The position numbers were made by a program, and so were the translations under genes. Below, in pieces: positions 27,337 to 35,509 of a stretch of 64,000 nucleotides of DNA. Numbering within the stretch: position 1 is the first letter of the stretch; the number at the start of each line of letters is the position of its first letter. The notes beneath the pieces are model-generated. The model was not told the DNA's origin. It saw nothing but the letters and a program-made list of their open reading frames with translations, and ran no database searches. Source of the stretch: Dietzia sp. NCCP-2495 (lineage in GTDB: Bacteria > Actinomycetota > Actinomycetes > Mycobacteriales > Mycobacteriaceae); the NCBI RefSeq assembly GCF_026011735.1, contig NZ_BRVN01000002.1, forward strand, positions 372,001 through 436,000. The letters are read 5' to 3'.

Positions 27337-27391
27337 CCGGCGTCCCGCGGGCGACGCAGCGCGCACCGACGATCACGCGCCAGCCCTCACC

Positions 27392-27427
27392 TGCCGGCAT
27401 CGACGCGAGAGAGCGTCGGTGCCGGCA
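27392..27427. terminator. Hairpin between convergent genes
   Basis: Arms 27392-27406 and 27413-27427 pair over 15 positions with one G-T wobble, with the 6-nt loop GAGAGA. It lies between the SDR gene (ends 27336) and the CDF gene on the other strand (ends 27444) and can serve both. Confidence 0.82.
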
Positions 27428-27443
27428 CTGCCGTTGACGGATC

Positions 27444-28451
27444 TCACGACGGCCGGTGTTCGTCGTGGACGGTCGATACCACCGTCACGACCACGTCATC
27501 GAGTTTCCAACTCAGTGCCGTGAGCATCTCGCGTACCTGATCGAGCATGTCGACCGATACCTGCTGCCCGCCGGAAGGGACGAGGAACGCTTCGACATGG
27601 AAGACATGACCCTGGTCGCGGACGCGGGCTCCGTGGTCGTCTGCCCACGTGACCGTGTCGAGTGCGGTGTCGATCTCCCCGATCAACGGGTGCGGATCGG
27701 TGCCGTCGATTCCGGTCGGTCGAGCATCGGACAGTCCGGCGATCGCCCCGCGCAAGTTTGCCGCTCCGTCCCTGAGGATGGACACGCTGACGATGAGCGC
27801 GGCTACCGCGTCCGCCCACCACAACCCCATCCCGATGCCGAGCACACCTGCGATGGTGGCCACGCCGGTCTGCCAGTCGGCCCGGTTCATGTCCGCGTCG
27901 GCGGACAGGACCTTGTCGTGCAATGCTTCCGCGGGCGCGGTTTTCATCCGCCCGAGGATCACCGGACCGATGCAGGACAGTGCCATCACGAGCACCATCG
28001 GCCAGCCGACCCAGATCACGTGCCCGCCGACCTCCATCACGCCCAGGGGAGGGCGCTCGCCACCGAGCAGGCCTGACCCGGAATCGACCACGAGGAACAG
28101 GCCCATGGACAGCAGTGCCACACTCGCGACCAGGTGGCCGATTCCCACGGCGCGGTGGCGACCGTAGGGGTACCTCGCCGACGGCGACGCCCGGGCGACA
28201 CGAATGGCGATCAGGAACGCGATGGGTGGCAGAAACGACAGTGAGTCCTCGAGCCAGGCCGCCTTCATCGCCTGCGACTGTCCGGACACCGCGTATACCG
28301 CTGCCACGGTCACGACCATTACGGCGATGGTCGCCCACTCGAGCCGGATGGCCTTGTGTAGAGCCGCCTGCTGATCCGGCGGTAGTTTGTTTCCGCCGAA
28401 CGACGGTGCCGATGCCTCCTCGCCCCTTCCGGCCGGTGCGTCGCGGGTCAT
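27444..28451 (-). CDS. Cation diffusion facilitator-like transporter
   Basis: Membrane transporter of the CDF family, 335 aa: a charged N-terminus, about six helices between residues 40 and 250, and a C-terminal cytoplasmic domain with the ferredoxin-like pattern ending VVVTVVSTVHDEH. AEALHDKVLSADADMNRADWQTG corresponds to the helix-5 metal site region. The helix-2 site is unusual: it reads WLEDSLSFLPP, lacking the HxxxD of zinc or iron exporters, so the metal is uncertain. YPYGRHRAVGIGHL matches the conserved YPYGxxR after helix 2. ATG overlaps the stop of the upstream binding lipoprotein gene (ATGA), a strong sign that the two products work together. Confidence 0.85.
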   Translation of the reverse strand: MTRDAPAGRGEEASAPSFGGNKLPPDQQAALHKAIRLEWATIAVMVVTVAAVYAVSGQSQAMKAAWLEDSLSFLPPIAFLIAIRVARASPSARYPYGRHRAVGIGHLVASVALLSMGLFLVVDSGSGLLGGERPPLGVMEVGGHVIWVGWPMVLVMALSCIGPVILGRMKTAPAEALHDKVLSADADMNRADWQTGVATIAGVLGIGMGLWWADAVAALIVSVSILRDGAANLRGAIAGLSDARPTGIDGTDPHPLIGEIDTALDTVTWADDHGARVRDQGHVFHVEAFLVPSGGQQVSVDMLDQVREMLTALSWKLDDVVVTVVSTVHDEHRPS

Positions 28452-28951
28452 TGCGCTTCGCCCGTGTGTGCGAGATGCGTCTCGAGCGCCACGAGCAGGG
28501 CGTTCTCGCCCAGTGGTGTGGCCATCACCATCTTCTCCGTCTCCCCGTCCGGCGTCACCTCGGTGGCATACGGTCGGGTCAGAGCCACCTCTTTCGACCA
28601 CGGAGAATCCGCCGTCAGCCCACCGATCACCACGTCGAGATCCCCCCGCTTCATCGCCATGATCAGCTCGCTCTCGGCTCCGGGGGTCCAGTCCGGTTCG
28701 GCATCGATCGTCGCGGCGAACCCGGTCACCAGGTCGACTTCCCGACCGGCCACGCTGCCGTCGTCGAGGGACTCGGTCCACGGCACGTTTTCTGACACGC
28801 CCACTCTGAGCGTTCCGCCTGTGATCCGGTCCAGGCTGCCGTCGGTGTCCCGGGGGAACGGTCCGCCGCACGCCGTCGCGCACAGGGCGAGACTGAGGAG
28901 AACCGCGACGGCCTCCGTCCTGGTCCGGACTCTCGTGAGGTGAAACGACAC
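28448..28951 (-). CDS. Half-size solute-binding lipoprotein
   Basis: Lipoprotein, 167 aa. The signal AVAVLLSLALCATACGG has the lipobox Cys about residue 28. The mature part matches lobe 1 of amino-acid type (SBP family 3) binding proteins: GGTLRVGVSENVPW, REVDLVTGFAATIDA, and GDLDVVIGGLTADSPWSKEVALTRPY. Where lobe 2 should follow, the protein instead runs through KMVMATPLGENALL and stops, so it is about 60-100 residues shorter than the family. GTG start at 28951 has GAGAGGAGC upstream. It is coupled to the CDF gene by a 4-nt overlap, an unusual partnership. Confidence 0.75.
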   Translation of the reverse strand: MSFHLTRVRTRTEAVAVLLSLALCATACGGPFPRDTDGSLDRITGGTLRVGVSENVPWTESLDDGSVAGREVDLVTGFAATIDAEPDWTPGAESELIMAMKRGDLDVVIGGLTADSPWSKEVALTRPYATEVTPDGETEKMVMATPLGENALLVALETHLAHTGEAQ

Positions 28952-29056
28952 GGGTGCTCCTCTCAGCTTCCTCACGGCGCCGCCCTGCAGAGCCGCCTCG
29001 GTGATGGGCCCGACGCTAATCTCCGGCGAGGTCGTCCGCACCCGCTGATGCGTCGG

Positions 29057-30196
29057 TCAGCGGAGGATCAGTGGGATGTTCTGCTCGGCAGCCGTGTTGG
29101 CGCCGTGGTGACCACGCAGGGACGACTCCAGTTCTTCGTTCTTCGATCGGGTCAGCACCGTGTTCCCGGAGGCGATCGCGATCACGTCCCCCAGTCGGTC
29201 GGCATGGTCCCGCCCGGGACCGAAAAGGTGCTCTTCGAGGGCCTGCTCGCGGCTGATCACTCGCGCGTGGCCCGCGAGCTCCGATCCCCAGTTGTGCAAC
29301 ACGTCCTGCTCGGCGTCCGGTCGGGCATAGACGTGTCTGACGCGGGCTTCGCCGGCGACGGTTCGAACGTTCGCCAGAAGCGTGGGATGGGTGTCGATGT
29401 CGATGGGGGTGTCTGCGCGCACCATTCCGTGGTCCGCGGTCACGACGAGGCGGACATCGCGTGGCAGGTCGGTCGCCAGACCGGCGACGAAGGCGTCCAC
29501 GTCGCGGAGCTGGTCGAGCCATTCGTCTGATCCGGGACCGTGCAGATGCCCGGCCATATCGAGATCGCCGTAGTAGGCGTAGACGAAGCGTCTCGCGCGG
29601 GAGGGGCGGGCCACCACGTCAGTGATGGCGCGGGCGGTCTCGTCGAGTGTCGTGACCGCGCGGAAATGTCCCTCGGCCCGGAACGCCGCGCGGGTGAGCC
29701 CGGATTCGCGGAAGACCTCCCGCATCACATAGGTGATCTCGACACCGGAGTCCGCGAGGATCTCCAGCAGGCTCGGCATCGACTGCACGTCGCGGGGCAG
29801 GAACCTCTGGAGAGCAGACGGTCCTCCAGCGGACTCGAGCGTCCAGCGGAGGGGGTTGAACGAGACCGGCCCCTCCGCATCCGTCAGCCGGAAGCTGTAC
29901 CCGATGATCCCGTGCTGCGAACACGGTGCGCCCACGGCCAGACTCGTGAGGCTGGTCGCCGTCGTCGCGGGGAAGCCCGCCGTGATGACCCGCGTGGTCA
30001 GGGCCGCGAGGGTCGGTGCCTCGTCAGCATGCGCGCGGATGAGTTCCGCACCGAGCCCGTCGATCAACACCACCACGGTGTCCGCGGAGGGCTCCAGGTC
30101 CAGCGACCCACGGAGACCGACACCGAGTGACGCCGCCACAGACGGCATCACGTCGGCGAGAGAATGTCCGGAGGGCATCGCGGGGATAGCGGTCAT
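29057..30196 (-). CDS. Type I phosphodiesterase / nucleotide pyrophosphatase
   Basis: Alkaline-phosphatase superfamily hydrolase, 379 aa. Metal and nucleophile sites are visible: VVVLIDGLGAELI (first Asp), GFPATTATSLTSLAVG (Thr nucleophile in TAT), YYGDLDMAGHLHG (Asp and His), and VVTADHGMV (Asp-His). C-terminal HGAN...IPLILR matches the family's late His block. Substrate may be a nucleotide sugar, phosphonate or phosphodiester. No signal peptide is evident, so it is probably cytoplasmic. The start is not certain: ATG at 30196 is chosen, an ATG six codons earlier is possible. Confidence 0.88.
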   Translation of the reverse strand: MTAIPAMPSGHSLADVMPSVAASLGVGLRGSLDLEPSADTVVVLIDGLGAELIRAHADEAPTLAALTTRVITAGFPATTATSLTSLAVGAPCSQHGIIGYSFRLTDAEGPVSFNPLRWTLESAGGPSALQRFLPRDVQSMPSLLEILADSGVEITYVMREVFRESGLTRAAFRAEGHFRAVTTLDETARAITDVVARPSRARRFVYAYYGDLDMAGHLHGPGSDEWLDQLRDVDAFVAGLATDLPRDVRLVVTADHGMVRADTPIDIDTHPTLLANVRTVAGEARVRHVYARPDAEQDVLHNWGSELAGHARVISREQALEEHLFGPGRDHADRLGDVIAIASGNTVLTRSKNEELESSLRGHHGANTAAEQNIPLILR

Positions 30197-30388
30197 GCCC
30201 CCAGCATCCCCCATCGGGGAGAGATCCAGGCCGGGGTTGGCGACCGCGGGACAGGCCTGGCACGGAGCCGGCGGGACCCGAGCGATCACAGGAATGTAAC
30301 GGAGGCCCACCGGGTCGCTATATGTGGTGGACTAACTGTCGTCGATCTCGCCGGGGTGACCGCCCCTCTACTCTCCTCGGAGGCCACC

Positions 30389-30985
30389 ATGACCAAGACC
30401 ATCGCGTACGCCGGAGCCCTGGCGACGGCCCTTCTCGTCGCCTCTGCAGGTCCCGCCGTCGCGCAGTCCGGTGAGGGCCTGTCGACGGAGGGCCTCGGCA
30501 GCTCGTCGCTGTCCAGCGGGGCAGAGGGTGACGAGGCCGGTACCGAGGAGGAGGGGCCGCTCGGCTCGGTGGGCGAACTCGCCCCGGCCTCCGTCACCGG
30601 TTCCCTGCCCGGGTACACCACAGGCCCCATCGGCTCGACCGCCGCGGTCGGGTGCAACATCGGCACCGTCGCCGGATGGGCGGCGCAGGCCATGGCCATT
30701 CCGCTCCCCGTTCCGGTGGGCATCGTCTGCGGCATCGTGAACCCTGTCGCCCGGTCCCTGGACTCGCTGGTCGTGGGTGACGTGGACGGCTCGGTCGGCG
30801 AGGTCATCGGCGGAGTCCCGGTGGTCGGCAACTCACTCGCCGATCAGGTCGACACCGCGTCCGCGACGGAATCCGTTGAGGGGGTCGTGGGAGATCGTCT
30901 CGGTTCGCTGGCCGAGACCTCCCTGTCGCCGGAGACCCAGTCGCCGGAGGCCCAGGCACCGGAATCCCTGTCGCCGGAGAACTGA
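30389..30985 (+). CDS. Secreted protein with GSVGELAP motif
   Basis: Secreted protein, 198 aa, function unknown. Signal peptide TIAYAGALATALLVASAGPAVAQ, cleavage before QSGE at about residue 25. An acidic Gly/Ser/Glu linker is followed by GPLGSVGELAPASVTGSL, which closely matches the C-terminus of the lamin-tail protein at 43027. A central hydrophobic region (about 88-135) has two Cys (GCNIGT and VCGIVNP) that may pair. The C-terminus is a short SPE repeat (SPETQSPEAQAPESLSPEN). RBS CGGAGG precedes the ATG. A hairpin follows the stop. Confidence 0.78.
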   Translation: MTKTIAYAGALATALLVASAGPAVAQSGEGLSTEGLGSSSLSSGAEGDEAGTEEEGPLGSVGELAPASVTGSLPGYTTGPIGSTAAVGCNIGTVAGWAAQAMAIPLPVPVGIVCGIVNPVARSLDSLVVGDVDGSVGEVIGGVPVVGNSLADQVDTASATESVEGVVGDRLGSLAETSLSPETQSPEAQAPESLSPEN

Positions 30986-31012
30986 CACCCGGGCTGCCCT
31001 CAGCACTTACCG

Positions 31013-31056
31013 ACGCCCTCTGCGCCGCGCCAATTCAGGCGGGGCACAGAGGGCGT
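31013..31056 (+). terminator. Hairpin after secreted-protein gene
   Basis: ACGCCCTCTG (31013-31022) pairs perfectly with CAGAGGGCGT (31047-31056) around 24 nt that can pair further but imperfectly. It lies 28 nt after the stop at 30985. No T run. Confidence 0.6.
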
Positions 31057-31287
31057 TGCCATTTCCGGGGCGAGCGGAATCGCGTCCCACTGCGCCGGTA
31101 TCGCGGAGGAAATTGCCCGCCCCGCTCTATTGAGGTGTAGATCACAACTCCGGGATACCGCCTGTTCACGCGCGGATTGTCGCCGTGTCGCCTCCGCTCA
31201 CGGGCCGGGTGGCGCCCGTCCGTCGCTCCGCGAGGCATCGGTGTGGCTTGCGCGACACGGTGTCGAGGTCATACCGTTGTGCGCGAC

Positions 31288-31306
31288 ATAGGTAAGCCAA
31301 TCCTAA
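31288..31306. promoter_or_regulatory. IdeR/DtxR-like iron box
   Basis: ATAGGTAAGCCAATCCTAA agrees with the DtxR/IdeR consensus TTAGGTTAGGCTAACCTAA at 14 of 19 positions, including both GG/CC core pairs. It lies 38 nt before the start of the siderophore-binding protein gene, so the uptake operon is probably repressed by iron-loaded IdeR. Confidence 0.8.
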
Positions 31307-31343
31307 GTTGGCTGACCGTAGACGTTCAGAGACGGAGATCCCC

Positions 31344-32450
31344 ATGACCTCACCCGCCCCACGAGCTCGACTGGCAGTCGACCGGGCGAACGACCCCGTG
31401 CGCAGCCGGGCCCGCTACCTCCTGCTCGCGTTCTTCGCGATCGTGGCCATGGCCGCGCTGCTCGCCGGCTGCTCCACCGGCGCGGTCGACGGCGGGGAGG
31501 GGCAGGACACCGCCTCTGATGTCGAGCGCCAGGGACAGTTCCCGCGCACCATCACGCACGCCTACGGCGAGACCGAGCTCACCGAGGCCCCGACGCGCGT
31601 CGCCACCGTCTCGTGGGTGAACGCCGATGTCTCTCTGGCCCTCGGTGTGGTGCCGGTCGGCATGCCCCGCAACTCGTTCGGCGCCAACGAGAACGGCTCG
31701 ACGGACTGGTTCGACGCCGAGCTCGAGCGCGTCGGTGGCGAGATGCCCACCCTGTACTCCGAGACCGACGGCATCAACACCGAGGCGATCGCCGCGCTCG
31801 ATCCCGATGTGATCCTCGGCGCGTACTCCGGCATGACCGCCGAGGACTACGAGAAGCTGTCCAAGATCGCTCCCACCATCGCCATGCCCGAGGGTGACGT
31901 CGCATTCGGCACCGCGTGGCAGGACTCCACCCGCCTCATCGGCGAGGCGCTCGGCCGGTCCGACGCCGCCGAGGAGCTCATCGCGGACGTCGAGGGACAG
32001 ATCGCGCAGGTCTCCGAGGACAACCCGGACATCCAGGACACGACCTTCGTCTACGGCACCGTGGACCCGGAGGCCGCCGAGAAGATCTACGCCTTCACCG
32101 ACGTCGACAACCGTCCCCGGTTCCTCACCTCCCTCGGCATGACGCAGGCGCCGGTCATCGCCGAGGCCTCCGCGGGAGCCCCCGACCAGTTCGCCGTGCC
32201 GTGGTCCCCCGAGCGGGCCGATGAGCTCGAGTCCGACATCCTCGTGACGTACGCGACCTCTCCCGAGGTCCGGCAGGCGATCGAGTCCGATCCGCTGCTC
32301 GGTCGCATCCCGGCCGTCGAGGCCGGACGCATGGTGGTCCAGACCGACGAGCAGCAGGTCCTCTCGATCTCCGCCTCGTCGCCGCTGAGCCTGCCGTGGG
32401 CCCTGGAGAACGTGGTCCCCGACATCCTCGACGCAGCTCCGAAGTCCTGA
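31344..32450 (+). CDS. Iron-siderophore ABC transporter binding lipoprotein
   Basis: FecB/FhuD-type substrate-binding lipoprotein, 368 aa. After a long N-terminus the hydrophobic stretch and lipobox MAALLAGCSTG give Cys43. Mature motifs of the periplasmic binding fold: TITHAYGETELTEAPTRVATVSW, EAIAALDPDVILGAYSG and EDYEKLSKIAPTIA. It should capture a ferric siderophore, but which one cannot be read. First gene of a five-gene operon behind the iron box; 4 nt separate it from the first permease. RBS GACGGAGA upstream of the ATG. Confidence 0.93.
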   Translation: MTSPAPRARLAVDRANDPVRSRARYLLLAFFAIVAMAALLAGCSTGAVDGGEGQDTASDVERQGQFPRTITHAYGETELTEAPTRVATVSWVNADVSLALGVVPVGMPRNSFGANENGSTDWFDAELERVGGEMPTLYSETDGINTEAIAALDPDVILGAYSGMTAEDYEKLSKIAPTIAMPEGDVAFGTAWQDSTRLIGEALGRSDAAEELIADVEGQIAQVSEDNPDIQDTTFVYGTVDPEAAEKIYAFTDVDNRPRFLTSLGMTQAPVIAEASAGAPDQFAVPWSPERADELESDILVTYATSPEVRQAIESDPLLGRIPAVEAGRMVVQTDEQQVLSISASSPLSLPWALENVVPDILDAAPKS

Positions 32451-32454
32451 CCTC

Positions 32455-33537
32455 GTGACGCTGGTCGACGCCTCCACCACGACCCGCCCCCATCGCGGCA
32501 CCAGCCGCGTGGTGGCGGGCGTGGTGGTGTCCGTGCTCCTGTTCGCCGCGGCGGTCGTCGCCTCGCTCTTCATCGGCTCACGCACCGTCGACCCGATGGT
32601 CGCCGTGTCCACCCTGGCGGCCCTGCCCGGTCAGCTCTTCTCCGGAGATCTCGCCGCGGCGCTCGCCCCGGGATCCGCGGCGTCCATGGACGAGGTCGTC
32701 GTCGCGGCACGGGTGCCCCGGACCATCACCGCGGTTCTCGTCGGAGCAGCACTAGCCGTGGCCGGTGCCGGACTCCAGGGGGCGACCCGCAATCCACTCG
32801 GTGACCCCGGACTCCTCGGGCTGACCGCCGGCGCCGCGCTCGGCGTGGTCCTGGGCCTGGCCTTCGCACCCGCCGCGGCCGCGTCGACCGTCGCGTTCTT
32901 CGCGGTGGGTGGTGCCCTCGCGGCAGGCCTGGTAGTCACCGGCGCCGGTCGGATGGGCGCCGATTCGGGAGCCGGGCTCGTCCTGGCCGGGGCCGCCGTC
33001 ACCGCTGGCTGCACGGCTGTCACGTCGTCGCTGGTCATCGCCCTGCCGGGCGTGCTGGACCGGTTCAGGTTCTGGGGCCTGGGCACCGTTGACCGCTCGG
33101 GTCTGACCGAGATCGGAGCCGCCCTGCCGTTCATCCTGCTCGGCCTGGCGCTGGTCCTCGCCGGTGCCGCGACCCTCGATGCCCTCGCCCTCGGAGACGA
33201 CCTCGCCCGGGGCCTCGGTGTGGGGCCCGCCGCCGGACGCGCCGTGGTGCTGTCCGGCGTGGTGATCCTGTCGGGGGTGGCCACCGCTCTCGCCGGCCCG
33301 ATCGCGTTCCTGGGTCTCCTCGTCCCGCACCTCCTCCGCCGCCTGGTCGGCGTGGGCAACCGGGTCGTGTTGGGACTGTCGGTGATCGTCGGTCCGGTCG
33401 TGTTGCTCGTCGCCGACACCGTCGGTCGCGTGATCGCGCCCCCGGGAGAGATCGCAGTGGGCGTGATGACCGTCGCGATCGGCGTCCCGTTCCTCATCGC
33501 CCTCCTGCGTGCCGGCCAGGGGGTGAGCACCTCGTGA
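32455..33537 (+). CDS. Iron-siderophore ABC permease 1
   Basis: FecCD-family permease, 360 aa with nine to ten membrane helices. Typical blocks are RVPRTITAVLVGAALAVAGAGLQGATRNPLGDPGLLG at the N-terminal third and the coupling-helix region ALAGPIAFLGLLVPHLLRRLVG near the C-terminus (quoted by parts: RVPRTITAVLVGAALA, GPIAFLGLLVPH). It forms a heterodimer with the next permease. GTG start 4 nt after the binding-protein stop; its own stop overlaps the next GTG (GTGA). Confidence 0.94.
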   Translation: MTLVDASTTTRPHRGTSRVVAGVVVSVLLFAAAVVASLFIGSRTVDPMVAVSTLAALPGQLFSGDLAAALAPGSAASMDEVVVAARVPRTITAVLVGAALAVAGAGLQGATRNPLGDPGLLGLTAGAALGVVLGLAFAPAAAASTVAFFAVGGALAAGLVVTGAGRMGADSGAGLVLAGAAVTAGCTAVTSSLVIALPGVLDRFRFWGLGTVDRSGLTEIGAALPFILLGLALVLAGAATLDALALGDDLARGLGVGPAAGRAVVLSGVVILSGVATALAGPIAFLGLLVPHLLRRLVGVGNRVVLGLSVIVGPVVLLVADTVGRVIAPPGEIAVGVMTVAIGVPFLIALLRAGQGVSTS

Positions 33538-34592
33538 CCGCCGTACTCGACCGCACGACGCGATCCGATCAGACCGAGGAGCTCGTCCACGAGCTGGCCG
33601 TCCGACGCCGGCGTCAGGTGCTCCGGGTCGTCGTCGGCCTCGTCGTCGCGCTCCTGGCCGTCATGGCGGTGAGGGTCCTGCTCGGCCGCTACACCGTCAC
33701 CATCCCGGACTTCGTCGCCATTGTCGGCGGCGCGCAGATCCCCGGCGCCACGTTCGTCGTGATGGAGGAGAAGCTTCCCCGCGCCGTCCTCGGCGCCGTG
33801 GCGGGTCTCGCGTTCGGAGCCTCGGGTGCGCTGTTCCGGCGGGTCCTCGGGAACCCGCTCGCGAGCCCGGACATCCTCGGTATCGCCCACGGGGCGTCCG
33901 CCGGCGCGGTCACCGGAATGATGCTCTGGGGGCTCCGCGGGGTCCAGGTCGTGCCGGCCGCACTCATGGGGTCAGCCGTCGCGCTGGCCATCGTCCTCGC
34001 GGCCTCGGCCGGCCGTCACGGCGGCATCGTGGGGCAGCGGTTCCTGCTCGGCGGTGTCGCCGTGGCCGCGCTCGGTACCGCGGTGGTCACCCAGTTCATG
34101 GCGAGGCTGACCCTCAACGACGCGCATGAGGCCGCCGTGTGGACGGTCGGGTCACTGTCCGGCGCGTCCGTCGACCGGATCCTGTGGCTCGGTGCGGCCC
34201 TGGTGGTGTTGCTGCCGCTGGGCGCCTGGTTGCACGCGGCACTGCAGCCCGCCGAACTGGGGTCCGAGCTCGCCGTTGGCCTGGGTTCACGGCCCGTTCC
34301 CACGCGGGCCGCCGCGCTCGGCGTGGGCACGGTCCTCGCTGCCGCGGCCACCGCCGTCGCCGGCCCGCTCGCGTTCGTGGCCCTGTTGTCGACTCCCATC
34401 GCTACCGCCCTGGGGAGGGGCCGGCCGCACATCCTCGCCGCGGCGCTTACCGGCGCGGTGATCGTCGTGGCCGCCGACATCGTCGCCTCCGAAGCTCTCG
34501 GCACCGTCGATCTGCCCACCGGCGTGGTGACCGGCGCGCTCGGTGCACCCGCCATGCTGTGGATCCTCCTGAGATCCAGAAAGGTCGCCTGA
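33534..34592 (+). CDS. Iron-siderophore ABC permease 2
   Basis: Second FecCD-family permease, 352 aa, nine to ten helices. It has KLPRAVLGAVAGLAFGASGA, then NPLASPDILGIAHGAS, the equivalent of the NPLADPxLLG motif of permease 1, and the late GPLAFVALLSTPIATAL coupling segment; the usual PHxxR at this point is altered to TPIAT. Overlaps the upstream gene by 4 nt and the ATPase gene by 1 nt. Confidence 0.94.
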   Translation: MTAVLDRTTRSDQTEELVHELAVRRRRQVLRVVVGLVVALLAVMAVRVLLGRYTVTIPDFVAIVGGAQIPGATFVVMEEKLPRAVLGAVAGLAFGASGALFRRVLGNPLASPDILGIAHGASAGAVTGMMLWGLRGVQVVPAALMGSAVALAIVLAASAGRHGGIVGQRFLLGGVAVAALGTAVVTQFMARLTLNDAHEAAVWTVGSLSGASVDRILWLGAALVVLLPLGAWLHAALQPAELGSELAVGLGSRPVPTRAAALGVGTVLAAAATAVAGPLAFVALLSTPIATALGRGRPHILAAALTGAVIVVAADIVASEALGTVDLPTGVVTGALGAPAMLWILLRSRKVA

Positions 34593-35509
34593 TGTCCATC
34601 TCTGCGCCCGACGCACCCACCCGGCCCTCGACATCTGTACCGCGGGACGGGGGGACCGAGCCGGCGTTCCGTCTCCGCGGGCTGACGCTCGGCTACGGAG
34701 CCGATCCGGTGATCCGCGACCTCGACCTCGACATCCCCGCGGGCAAGACCACTGTGTTCATCGGTTCCAACGGCTGTGGCAAGTCCACCATCCTGCGCGC
34801 GCTCGGCCGGCAGCTCACGCCCACGTCGGGGTCCATCGAGGTGGGCGGCCGCGACCTCGCCCGGGTCAAGGCCCGCGATCACGCGAGGTCGGTGGCGTTC
34901 CTGCCGCAGTCACCGTTGGTCCCGGAGGGACTCACCGTCGCCGAACTCGTCGCGCGGGGCCGCCATCCCCACCGCCGGTGGTGGGGCGGGGGTGACGACG
35001 ACGAGGGGGTCGTGGCCGAAGCGTTGGACATGACCGACACCGCGTCGCTCGCCCATCGCCGGGTCGACGAGCTCTCCGGCGGGCAGCGGCAGCGTGTCTG
35101 GGTGGCGCTGGTCCTCGCGCAGGCCACGCCGACCCTGCTGCTCGACGAACCGTGCTCGTTCCTCGATCTGGCGCACCAGCTCGACATCCTGGACCTGGTG
35201 CACGACCTGCCGATGCCCGGGGCGACGCGGCCGGAGAATACGAACGGCGACTCGACTGATCGCGACGGCGCCGCGGGTGGTCGACGCACCGTGATCGCCG
35301 TGCTCCACGAGCTCAGCTTGTCGGCGCGCGTGGCGGACCACCTCGTCGCGGTGGCCGAGGGCGGCGTGGTGGCCGCGGGCACGCCCGACGAGGTGATCAC
35401 GACCGAGAACCTGCGGCGGGTCTTCGGCCTGGACGCCGACATCATCCCCGACCCCCTCACCGGACATCCCGTGGTCTTGCCACGGAGTCGACGAAAGGAC
35501 TTTGCATGA
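34592..35509 (+). CDS. Iron-siderophore ABC ATPase
   Basis: FecE/FepC-type ATPase, 305 aa. Walker A GSNGCGKST (about 58-66), Q-loop in AFLPQSPLVPEG, signature LSGGQRQRV, Walker B TLLLDEPCSFLD, and H-loop in VLHELSLSA. Between the D-loop and the H-loop is an unusual insert of about 25 polar residues (ATRPENTNGDSTDRDGAAGG), absent from typical family members. ATG overlaps the permease stop (TGATG), and its stop overlaps the next start (ATGA). Confidence 0.95.
   Translation: MSISAPDAPTRPSTSVPRDGGTEPAFRLRGLTLGYGADPVIRDLDLDIPAGKTTVFIGSNGCGKSTILRALGRQLTPTSGSIEVGGRDLARVKARDHARSVAFLPQSPLVPEGLTVAELVARGRHPHRRWWGGGDDDEGVVAEALDMTDTASLAHRRVDELSGGQRQRVWVALVLAQATPTLLLDEPCSFLDLAHQLDILDLVHDLPMPGATRPENTNGDSTDRDGAAGGRRTVIAVLHELSLSARVADHLVAVAEGGVVAAGTPDEVITTENLRRVFGLDADIIPDPLTGHPVVLPRSRRKDFA

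Larger units (their letters stand above)
30986..31343. other. Intergenic region with terminator and iron box
   Basis: 358 bases with no gene that I can support. It holds a hairpin at 31013-31056 and an IdeR/DtxR-like box at 31288-31306. Between them (31057-31287) I see only GC-rich sequence with no further repeat or convincing open frame. Confidence 0.6.
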
